64,000 nt of DNA from Candidatus Onthomonas avicola. GTDB lineage: Bacteria > Bacillota > Clostridia > Oscillospirales > Oscillospiraceae. Positions 24,185-32,390 of this stretch are shown one piece after another. Where the stretch lies: the NCBI GenBank assembly GCA_018710845.1, contig DVJB01000072.1, positions 1-64,000 of the forward strand, written 5' to 3'. Each line of letters starts with the position of its first letter. The first letter of the stretch is position 1. Both the position numbers and the translations under genes were made by a program. Under the pieces are notes generated by a model. That model had not been told where the DNA came from and searched no databases. It saw only the letters and a list, made by a program, of their open reading frames with translations.

Positions 24185-24775
24185 TCAGAACCGCAGCACG
24201 CGCCCCTCTTTGCGCGGCTTCGGCGTGGGGTGGGCGTCCCCCGCGCGCGGATAGCCGAGCAGGAGCTGCATCACTGCGTAATAGTCTGTACGGACATTCC
24301 AGCGGCGCAGCGTCTCCTGCCCGTACGGGTCGGCAAAGGCGGTCCAGCCCTGGCCGATGTAGCACGAGCCGATGCCCAGCGCATCCGCCGCCAGCATCAT
24401 GTTCTCCGCCGCAACGGCGCAGTCCTCCGCGGCGAAGAGGAAGTTCTTTGGCCCGAAGAGCGTGATCACTGTCGGCGCGTCGTAAAAGGCGTTTGTCAGC
24501 TTGGGGTCGTCCGCGATGCTGAGCTGCTCCCGGGAGACGTAGCTCGTGGCGGTGGCCATGCGGGGGCGGGAGTTCGCGCGCTTGATCCTGCCCAGCCGGG
24601 CATTGACCCCGGCGTCCTGGCAGACAACGAACAGCGGCCCCTGCCGTCCGCCCGCGCTCGGGGCGTAGAGGCCCGCCTGCAGAATCTGCCGCAGGGCGTC
24701 CTCCTCGATCTGCCGCGCCGTGTCAAACCGACGGATCGCGCGGCGGTGCAGAATGGTCTCCATCACGTCTTTCAT
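24185..24775 (-). CDS. Nitroreductase family protein
   Basis: A 196-residue FMN-dependent oxidoreductase of the NfsA/NfnB-like fold. The N-terminal RRAIRRFDTARQIEEDAL gives the flavin phosphate-binding Arg residues. LYAPSAGGRQGPLFVVCQD and ALGIGSCYIGQGW follow in the usual order. ATG 24775 overlaps the radical SAM stop (ATGA), with GGAGG 10 nt upstream. In peptide-modification operons such enzymes can dehydrogenate side chains or azoline rings; here that is only a possibility. Confidence 0.9.
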   Translation of the reverse strand: MKDVMETILHRRAIRRFDTARQIEEDALRQILQAGLYAPSAGGRQGPLFVVCQDAGVNARLGRIKRANSRPRMATATSYVSREQLSIADDPKLTNAFYDAPTVITLFGPKNFLFAAEDCAVAAENMMLAADALGIGSCYIGQGWTAFADPYGQETLRRWNVRTDYYAVMQLLLGYPRAGDAHPTPKPRKEGRVLRF

Positions 24776-25812
24776 GCCGGGGCAACCTCCTTCCAACACT
24801 GCGGATCGGCGGCGTAAAAGTTGCCGTCTCTTCCGCTGGCAACCGCCGGGCAGCCCCGGCACCACGCCAGCAGCTCACACCGGGCGCACTTTTCAAATTT
24901 TGTGTAGTCCCGGTACTGCTCCATCTGGCAGACCCAGACGTCAGCCAGACGGTCCTCAAAAACATTGCCCACCCTACTGTTTTGCACGCGGCGGCAGGCG
25001 AAAATCTCTCCGGTGGGCAGGATGGTCAGATGGCAGTTGCCGCAGTTGCAGCCGCCGTAGATCATCCCATCCTCTGCCGTCTCGGGAATCCGGAACGCGC
25101 CCGTCTCATATTCGTACAGCGTCCAGAGATGGTCCTTTTTGTTGAAATAGGTCTGGCAGCCGGCCGCCTCGTAGGCGCGGAACTTCCGGTCGCAGTCTGC
25201 CAGAAGCTTCCGGTAGCGCTGCGGCGTGATGCCGACGTCCTTCTCCTCGCTGGTCGGGCAATAGCGCGCAAAGGCGAAGACATTGGCCCCAGCGGCGACC
25301 ACCGCGTCGATGATGTCGGGCACCTCGTCAATGTTGGTGCCGGACACCGTCGTCATGATGACGCTGCGGATGCCCGCGCGGTTGACGCAGCCGATTTTTT
25401 CCAGGGTGATATCAAAGCTGCCCGACTTGCGGAACCAGTCGTGCGTCTGGCGCATCCCGTCAAGCGAGAGTTGGTACTTCTCACAGCCATACTCCTTCAG
25501 CCGCCGGCAGACCGCGTCGGTCAGGTGGAAGGGGTTGCCGAGGATGGTAAACGGGACGCCGTGCTCCTTGAGCAGGCCCAGCAACTTCCAGAAGTCGGGG
25601 TGGAGAATGGGATCTCCCCCGGTGAGGTAAAAGTAGGGCAGGCGGCCGTACACCCGGCAGAAGTCGAGGCAGTTATAAAAAGTGTCCTGCATCTGCGGCC
25701 AGGTCATCGCGTCAAGCGCTTTGCAGTTGTCCTCCGAGAAGATGTAGCAGTGCTTGCACCGCTGGTCACACGCGTCGGTGATATGCCATTGAAAGGAAAA
25801 ATATTGCTTCAT
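24772..25812 (-). CDS. Radical SAM/SPASM peptide-modifying enzyme (ACGX-system type)
   Basis: A 346-residue radical SAM enzyme. Cys15, Cys19 and Cys22 (DACDQRCKHCYIF) bind the SAM cluster. YLTGGDPILHPDF is the GGE-like SAM contact. A C-terminal SPASM domain begins at GGCNCGNCHLTILPTGEIFAC and ends in CARCELLAWCRGCP, supplying Cys for auxiliary clusters. The family is named for adjacent Ala-Cys-Gly-X repeat peptides, and such a peptide is encoded 115 bp upstream (25928-26122). It probably forms radical-based links on the precursor's Cys or neighbouring carbons; the chemistry is not determined by sequence. Confidence 0.9.
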   Translation of the reverse strand: MKQYFSFQWHITDACDQRCKHCYIFSEDNCKALDAMTWPQMQDTFYNCLDFCRVYGRLPYFYLTGGDPILHPDFWKLLGLLKEHGVPFTILGNPFHLTDAVCRRLKEYGCEKYQLSLDGMRQTHDWFRKSGSFDITLEKIGCVNRAGIRSVIMTTVSGTNIDEVPDIIDAVVAAGANVFAFARYCPTSEEKDVGITPQRYRKLLADCDRKFRAYEAAGCQTYFNKKDHLWTLYEYETGAFRIPETAEDGMIYGGCNCGNCHLTILPTGEIFACRRVQNSRVGNVFEDRLADVWVCQMEQYRDYTKFEKCARCELLAWCRGCPAVASGRDGNFYAADPQCWKEVAPA

Positions 25813-25884
25813 AGAGAGAACCTCGCTTCCGGCCGTGGCCGATCATTTATCTCTGTCCGGCACGGGGCCGGCGGTTGGGGCGGT

Positions 25885-25908
25885 GCCCCGGCGGCGAACC
25901 GCCGGGGC
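25885..25908 (-). terminator. Hairpin between precursor and radical SAM gene (attenuator-like)
   Basis: GCCCCGGCGG (25885-25894), tetraloop CGAA and CCGCCGGGGC (25899-25908) form a perfect 10-bp GC stem with no T run. Placed between the precursor and its modifying enzyme, it probably stabilises or partly terminates the message so that precursor exceeds enzyme. Confidence 0.65.
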
Positions 25909-25927
25909 GAGGAGGGACGGGGCGATC

Positions 25928-26122
25928 TTACCGGTCGCCGGCGCCGCAGGCAGAGCCGCAGGCGCTGGGGGTTTTACCCGGCTGATCGGCGGCGCCGCAG
26001 GCGGACCCACAGGCGGCCGGCGTTTTGGCCGGCTGGTCAGACGCTCCGCAGGCGGAGCCGCAGGCAGCGGCGGGGGCTGCCTCCATCTTTCGGTTCCATC
26101 CGAACAGATTGGAAAGGGCCAT
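25928..26122 (-). CDS. ACGX-repeat precursor peptide (RiPP substrate)
   Basis: A 64-residue peptide. The leader-like segment (1-18, MALSNLFGWNRKMEAAPA) is followed by three copies of a 17-residue unit ACGSACGAxDQPxKTP, the last cut to ACGSACGAGDR. Six Cys at 21/25, 38/42 and 55/59 form three C-x3-C pairs. Position-specific repeats of Ala-Cys-Gly-X define substrates of the ACGX radical SAM system. GGGAGG lies 8 nt before the ATG. First gene of the minus-strand operon, separated from the enzyme by a GC hairpin. Final product, export and activity are unknown; no protease or exporter gene is adjacent. Confidence 0.88.
   Translation of the reverse strand: MALSNLFGWNRKMEAAPAAACGSACGASDQPAKTPAACGSACGAADQPGKTPSACGSACGAGDR
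25931..26068 (-). repeat. 51-nt tandem coding repeat in the precursor gene
   Basis: Two complete and one partial copies of a 51-nt unit encode (A/S)ACGSACGAxDQPxKTP. Differences are concentrated at the x positions (S/A/G and A/G). Confidence 0.8.
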
Positions 26123-26185
26123 GGTTGTTACCTCCCTGGTGTGATGTCAGACGGTGATTTGTCCTTTCTTCCCGCCTGCAAGTCT

Positions 26186-26289
26186 ATTGTAGTTCGCGCG
26201 GCGGGCGAAGAAAAGTACGCACAAATCTATTACCTAGTCACCTTTTCGTAACCAGTCCCCTTGCTTTTTCTTGCACGCTGCACTATAAT
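26186..26289. promoter_or_regulatory. Divergent promoters between the ACGX operon and hxlR
   Basis: Rightward: TTGCTT (26261-26266), 17-bp spacer, TATAAT (26284-26289), serving the HxlR gene. Leftward: TACAAT (complement of 26186-26191) is a possible -10 for the precursor operon with a poor -35, as expected if transcription needs activation or is kept low. AT-rich sequence between them (26215-26245) is the natural site for HxlR binding. Confidence 0.5.
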
Positions 26290-26333
26290 AAGAATGCAAC
26301 ACTCGTACAGAAACTATCGGAAGGGGAATCTGC

Positions 26334-26660
26334 ATGCTTACCAAGGAAGAGATGCCCGCCTGCCCGGTCGCGACCACGGTGCAGCTGATCGGAAGCAAGT
26401 GGAAGCTGCTGATCCTGCGCAACCTCCGCACCCGTCCCTGGCGCTTTAACGAACTGCGCCGGGACCTGGAGGGCATCAGCCAGAAGGTGCTCACCGACAG
26501 TCTGCGCGCGCTGGAGGAGGACGGCATCATCACCCGGACGGTCTACCCAGAGGTGCCGCCGCGGGTGGAGTACGCCCTGTCGCCGCTCGGCGAGGAGATG
26601 AAGCCCATCCTCGACGCGATGGAGCAGTTCGGCATCGAGTATAAGAGACGGCTGGCCTGA
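26334..26660 (+). CDS. HxlR-type winged-helix regulator with N-terminal Cys
   Basis: A 108-residue HxlR/MarR-like DNA-binding protein: CPVATTVQLIGSKWKLLILRNL, then RFNELRRDLEGISQKVLTDSLRALEEDG and the wing VPPRVEYALSPLGE. Cys10 lies in the position used for thiol sensing by HxlR regulators of electrophile or disulfide stress. It is divergent from the ACGX/SirTM operon across 211 bp and is therefore the likely regulator of that operon. AAGGGG precedes the ATG. Confidence 0.9.
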   Translation: MLTKEEMPACPVATTVQLIGSKWKLLILRNLRTRPWRFNELRRDLEGISQKVLTDSLRALEEDGIITRTVYPEVPPRVEYALSPLGEEMKPILDAMEQFGIEYKRRLA

Positions 26661-26681
26661 CCGGCCGCCCCGGCGGCGGAG

Positions 26682-26725
26682 GGCAGGGATGGCAGCGCGC
26701 CATGCGCGGCTATCCCTGCCTTTTT
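26682..26725 (+). terminator. Rho-independent terminator after hxlR
   Basis: GGCAGGGAT (26682-26690) pairs with ATCCCTGCC (26712-26720), followed by TTTTT. An inner GCGCGC/GCGCGG hairpin occupies the loop. Confidence 0.8.
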
Positions 26726-26798
26726 GCGCGCCGGTTTTGCCCCGTGCCGCCTTTTCTCCCGTGTCCGGAGTGCATTTTTTACCGTTTATTCATCTTTT

Positions 26799-26831
26799 TT
26801 TCAGCTTGCTTTCAGCCTGAACTCCTATAAT
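26799..26831 (+). promoter_or_regulatory. Efflux operon promoter with 11-bp direct repeats
   Basis: TTTCAGC occurs at 26799-26805 and 26810-26816, an 11-bp period typical of OmpR-family response-regulator sites. It overlaps the -35 position of a promoter whose TATAAT is at 26826-26831. No two-component genes are in the window. Confidence 0.55.
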
Positions 26832-26863
26832 GATGACATCATTTATCCTAGGAGGCATGCAAC

Positions 26864-29305
26864 ATGAAGCAGACCACCCCCTCTTCCCGGCCGGGGGACA
26901 ATCTCCCGTCAGCCGCCGCGGCCGGGAAAAAAACGCGCCGCAGGCGGGTCATCATTCTGATCGTCGTCCTGCTGCTTGTCCTGGCTGCGGCGATCTTCTT
27001 TCTTCTCCCCCGTCTGCTCGGCGGCGCGCCGGAGACCGCGGCGTCCGTCGCGCAGTCCGCGCAGGTCACGACGGGCACCGTCTCCAACTCCATCGTCGGC
27101 ACCGGCTCGCTCACCGCCGGAGAGACGGCGTCGGTGGATCTGCCCAGCGGGCTGGTGATTGACGAGGTGTATGTCTCCTCCGGTGACGCGGTACAGGCGG
27201 GTGACCTCCTGGCCAGCGTGGAGGAGTCCTCCCTCACCGGCGTGCTCCAATCCCTGCAATCGTCCATTGACAGTGTGGACGAGGAGCTGGAGGCCGCGCT
27301 GGAGGACTCGGAGGACGAGACCGAGCTGACCTCCTCCCTCTCCGGCCGCGTCATCAAAATTTACGCCGCGGAGGGCGACAGCGCCGCCGACGTCGTGGCG
27401 GAGCACGGCGCGCTGATGCTGCTGAGCGTGGACGGCAAGATGGCCCTGCGCCTGGAGGACGCCGGCTCGCTCGCCGCCGGCGACGAGGTCACCGTCACCC
27501 TCTCAGACGGGACGGAAAAAGAGGGCACCGTGGAGAGCACGGAAAACGGCGCCGTCATCACCATCGGAGACAGCGGCACCGCGCTGGATGAGACCGTCAC
27601 CGTCACCGACGCGGACGGGAACGATCTGGGCAATGCCTCCCTCTACATCCACCAGGAGATCGCCGTCACCGCCGTCAGCGGCACAGTCGTGGATCTGGAA
27701 GTCTCAGAGGGCGAGTCCATCGACGCCGGGGACACGCTCTGCACGCTGGAGAACACCGGCGCCTCCGCCGCTGTGCAGGAGCTGACCAGCCAGCGCACGT
27801 CACTGCAGGAGCAGCTCCAGACCGCGCTGCAGATCGCGCAGGACGGCGGGATCGCTGCCCCGGCGGACGGCGTCGTCCAGTCGGTCAATGTCTCCTCCAC
27901 CAGCAGCGACAGCACGAGCACTTCCAGCGGCACAACCAGCTACCTGAGCGCGGGCAGCAGCGGGACGCAGACCGCGGCGCTGACACTCCTGAGCGCGTCT
28001 CTGGACCCGGACGGAGAGAGCGGTCAGACCCCGTCGGAGGATGCGGAGTCAGAGGGGACAGAGGATGGCGGCGAGACGCCATCTGACGATACCGAGGAGA
28101 CTCCGTCGGACGATACAGAGGAGACGCCGCCGGTGGACGACACGGAAAATTCCGGAGCAGACGCCGATGACGGCACAGAGGAGACCCCTGAGACGGTGAT
28201 CTCCGACTTCTCCGCCCTCACTGTCACCGCGCCCGCCACCGGCAATGCGCCGCAGGCCGAGATCGCAGAGACGGAGGCCTATACCGGCCAGATCGTCTGG
28301 CAGACCAGCGACACTGTCTTTGCCGCCGATACCACCTATCAGGCCCGCGTGACACTGACGGCAAAGGAGGGTTATTGCTTCTCCTCCCTTCAGACGCCGC
28401 TGGTCAATGAGGGCGTGGGCTGCCTGGTCTCCGGCCTGAGCTGGTCGGAGGACGGCAAGACGGTCTCCTTCCTGGTCACCTTTGCCGCCACGGAGGCGGA
28501 GAGCGTGACACCGGAGACCCCGGACACTGGTTCGGAGGACAGCCAAAACAGCGGCTCTCTCCCCTCCGGGACGGGGAGCGGCTTCTCTTCCGGCGGGTAT
28601 TCCTTCGGCGGAGGGGCCTCTTCCGGCGGCAGCTCCGTCTCGGTCAGCGCGGCGGACTCGGTCAGCAGTATAGAAAGCGCTGCCTCTTCGGACGAGACTT
28701 CCTCCGACACGGTGAGCGCGTTTACGCTCTCCACCAGTGACAGCATGCTCATCAGCATCTCGGTGGACGAGCTGGACATCAATACAATTGCCGTCGGTCA
28801 GAGCGCCCAGATCGCGCTGGACGCCATCGACGGAGAGACCTTCTCGGGGACGGTCACCTCCGTCTCCTCCATCGGAACCTCCAGCGGCGGCTCGACGCAG
28901 TACACCGTCTCCATCTCCTTTGAGGCCACGGAGGAGATGAAGCTCGGCATGAACGCCACTGCCACCATCACCACGGAGGAGGCCGCCGACGTCCTCACCA
29001 TCCCGGTCAACGCCCTGCAGCAGAGCGGCAGCCAGGTCTTTGTCTACACCTCGGTGGGGGAGGACGGCAGCCTCTCCGGTGAGGTTGAAGTGGAGACCGG
29101 CCTTTCTGACGGAGAGACCGTCGAGATCATCTCCGGCTTGGAGGAGGGACAGACCGTCTACTACCTGCGCACCGGCTCGGACAGCACAGGCGACGCCATG
29201 AGCTTCGGCGGAGGCATGGACTTCGGCGGCGAGATGCCGGACATGGGCGGCGGTCAAAGACCGGACATGGGCGGCGGCCAGATGCCGGGTGCGGCAGGGG
29301 GCTGA
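26864..29305 (+). CDS. HlyD/MacA-like efflux adaptor with acidic and YDG-like insert
   Basis: An 813-residue membrane-anchored adaptor, far longer than the usual ~400-500. One N-terminal membrane helix (about 28-50) is followed by a barrel-sandwich region (SGLVIDEVYVSSGDAVQAGDLL) and a helical hairpin near 300-325. An insert spans about 388-625: an acidic Thr/Pro/Asp/Glu stretch, then a segment (ALTVTAPATGNAPQAE, TLTAKEGYCF) resembling extracellular YDG-type repeats, then a Ser/Gly-rich linker. The beta-barrel continues with VDELDINTIAVGQSAQIALD and a C-terminal Gly/Met-rich tail. It should connect the MacB-like ABC pair to outside substrates or wall. Confidence 0.87.
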   Translation: MKQTTPSSRPGDNLPSAAAAGKKTRRRRVIILIVVLLLVLAAAIFFLLPRLLGGAPETAASVAQSAQVTTGTVSNSIVGTGSLTAGETASVDLPSGLVIDEVYVSSGDAVQAGDLLASVEESSLTGVLQSLQSSIDSVDEELEAALEDSEDETELTSSLSGRVIKIYAAEGDSAADVVAEHGALMLLSVDGKMALRLEDAGSLAAGDEVTVTLSDGTEKEGTVESTENGAVITIGDSGTALDETVTVTDADGNDLGNASLYIHQEIAVTAVSGTVVDLEVSEGESIDAGDTLCTLENTGASAAVQELTSQRTSLQEQLQTALQIAQDGGIAAPADGVVQSVNVSSTSSDSTSTSSGTTSYLSAGSSGTQTAALTLLSASLDPDGESGQTPSEDAESEGTEDGGETPSDDTEETPSDDTEETPPVDDTENSGADADDGTEETPETVISDFSALTVTAPATGNAPQAEIAETEAYTGQIVWQTSDTVFAADTTYQARVTLTAKEGYCFSSLQTPLVNEGVGCLVSGLSWSEDGKTVSFLVTFAATEAESVTPETPDTGSEDSQNSGSLPSGTGSGFSSGGYSFGGGASSGGSSVSVSAADSVSSIESAASSDETSSDTVSAFTLSTSDSMLISISVDELDINTIAVGQSAQIALDAIDGETFSGTVTSVSSIGTSSGGSTQYTVSISFEATEEMKLGMNATATITTEEAADVLTIPVNALQQSGSQVFVYTSVGEDGSLSGEVEVETGLSDGETVEIISGLEEGQTVYYLRTGSDSTGDAMSFGGGMDFGGEMPDMGGGQRPDMGGGQMPGAAGG

Positions 29306-29308
29306 GCC

Positions 29309-29973
29309 ATGATCGTCTTTCACAACGTCACCAAGCGCTATTACATTGGTCAAAACGTCGTACAGGCGCTCGACCGGGCCAGCCTGTACATCTATCCCGG
29401 CGAGTTTGTCAGCATTGTCGGCCCGTCCGGCAGTGGAAAGTCCACGCTGATGAACATCATCGGCTGCCTGGATACGGCGGACGAGGGGGAGTACCTGCTC
29501 GATGGACAGAATATCGGGCATTACACCCAGCGTCAGCTCACGCATATCCGCCGGCGGAAGATCGGCTTTATCTTCCAGAGTTTTAACCTGATCGGCAAGA
29601 TGACCGCTCTGGAGAACGTGGAGCTCCCCCTGATTTACCAGAAGGTGCCCCGGAAGGAGCGGCAGCTGCGGGCGATGGAGGCGCTGCGTTCGGTCGGCCT
29701 GCTGGACCGAATGAACCACCGTCCGAGCGAGCTCTCCGGCGGCCAGCAGCAGCGCATCGCCATCGCACGCGCCCTGGCCACCCGCCCCTCCCTCTTCCTG
29801 GCCGACGAGCCAACGGGCAACCTGGACTCGCGTACCAGCGAGGAGATCATGAGCCTGTTTCACCGCCTGCACGAGGATGGGAACACCATCGTGCTCATCA
29901 CCCACGACACCGAGGTCTCCCTGCAGGCCCAGCGGCGGCTGCACATCCGCGACGGAAGGGTGGTGCATGAGGA

Positions 29974-29977
<4 letters not shown>
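29309..29977 (+). CDS. MacB-type ABC transporter ATP-binding protein
   Basis: A 222-residue ATPase. Walker A is GPSGSGKST (residues 39-47). The LolD/MacB-specific [20 protein letters not shown] follows, then signature [15 protein letters not shown] and Walker [13 protein letters not shown], with the H-loop in VLITHDTE. It starts 3 nt after the adaptor stop and overlaps the permease start by 4 nt, so the three form one operon. It powers extrusion or mechanotransmission; the substrate (peptide, drug or lipid) is unknown. Confidence 0.95.
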
Positions 29978-31161
<1,184 letters not shown>

Positions 31162-31189
31162 TCTCTGCCACTCCTCCGGGAGGCAGGGC

Positions 31190-31222
31190 AATCCCGCCGG
31201 GTATCCATCCGGCGGGATTTTC
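31190..31222 (+). terminator. Terminator of the efflux operon
   Basis: AATCCCGCCGG (31190-31200) pairs perfectly with CCGGCGGGATT (31209-31219), followed by TTCTC. Confidence 0.75.
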
Positions 31223-31403
31223 TCGAAAATCCATCGTCCATCCGGGCGGCCGCACCGCTTCAGACGGCGCGAAATAAAATCTGATCTCTATGACAAATTC
31301 GTCCTGTTCAAGCCAAACCGGCGCGTGTAAAATAGTCTTATCTTCTTACTCCAGACGAAATGGGACGCCGTTTCCCACCCCGCCGCATGGGAGGTCTGCC
31401 ATC

Positions 31404-32390
31404 ATGGAAAAGCCTGTTTCCGTCACCCCGGATATGACGCTGGGCGAGCTGCTGCGCCTGCCAGAGTTTGCACCGCTGCGCGATCAGCTGCTGATTCCGG
31501 CCTTTTTCTCGCCGGAGGAGCACGGTGATGTCCCGCTCCGCGCGCTCTCGGACACCTGGAACCTCCCGCTGCTCTGTATGGGCCTGAACCGGGCGCTGGA
31601 GGTACGGCGCGCGGGCGCGCCGCTGCTCTACCGCTCGGGCGCGGATTCGGAGCAGTTCCTCTTCCACTTTCCCGGCCCGGCGGGCGGCAAAGCGGTAGTG
31701 ATCTGCGCCGGCGGCGGCTATGGGCTGGTCTGGTCGCCGGGCGAGGGCTACCCCGTCGCGGCCCGGCTCAACCGGATGGGTTATCACGCCTTTGTGGTCA
31801 ACTACCGCACCGGGGACCGTGCGCGCGCGCCCGGACCCCTGGACGACCTTGCCGCCTCGCTGCGATACCTCTTTGATCACCGGGAGCGCTGGGACGCCGA
31901 TCTGGACGGATATGCCCTCATGGGCTTCTCCGCCGCCGGGCATCTGGCCGGCTGCTTTGGGACAAAAGCGCTCGGCTGGCAGGCGTACGGCCTGCCGCGC
32001 CCGGGCGCGCTGATGCTGTGTTATCCGGTCGTTACAATGGGATCGGACAGCGAGCCGGGCAGCCGCCTGAACCTGCTCGGGCCTGACCCGGACCCCGAGC
32101 TGGCGCGGCGCTACAGCCTGGAGGAGCAGATCGACCCGGACTACCCGCCCACCTATCTCTGGCATTGCAGCGAGGACGCCGTCGTGCCCGGTGTCAACAG
32201 CCGGATGCTGCGCGACCAGCTGACTGCCGCCGGGGTGCCGCACTGGTACCGTGCCTATTCCGGGACCGACCACGGGATCGGCCTGGCGGATGGGACACAG
32301 GCCGCCGGGTGGCTGGAGGAGGCGGTCGCCTTCTGGCGTCAGGTGTCCGCCGCGGCGGGCACACATTCCCATCGGAGGATCTTGCCATGA
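31404..32390 (+). CDS. Alpha/beta hydrolase (carbohydrate esterase-like)
   Basis: A 328-residue esterase-like protein. A ~70-residue N-terminal region (MTLGELLRLPEFAPLRDQLL) precedes the hydrolase core. The core has an oxyanion segment VVICAGGGYGLVWSPGEGYP, nucleophile elbow MGFSAAGHLAG, Asp in HCSEDAVVPG and His in GTDHGIGLADG. It resembles acetyl-xylan/feruloyl esterases of the BD-FAE type. ATG 31404 follows GGGAGG; an upstream in-frame ATG at 31290 lacks a good RBS. It overlaps the GH43 gene by 4 nt, so it probably deacetylates the same hemicellulose oligomers. Confidence 0.85.
   Translation: MEKPVSVTPDMTLGELLRLPEFAPLRDQLLIPAFFSPEEHGDVPLRALSDTWNLPLLCMGLNRALEVRRAGAPLLYRSGADSEQFLFHFPGPAGGKAVVICAGGGYGLVWSPGEGYPVAARLNRMGYHAFVVNYRTGDRARAPGPLDDLAASLRYLFDHRERWDADLDGYALMGFSAAGHLAGCFGTKALGWQAYGLPRPGALMLCYPVVTMGSDSEPGSRLNLLGPDPDPELARRYSLEEQIDPDYPPTYLWHCSEDAVVPGVNSRMLRDQLTAAGVPHWYRAYSGTDHGIGLADGTQAAGWLEEAVAFWRQVSAAAGTHSHRRILP

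Noticed and set aside
25931-26068. The 51-nt repeats as a CRISPR-like or minisatellite array
   Set aside because: The units are in frame, have no unique spacers and encode a conserved peptide pattern, so they are coding repeats.
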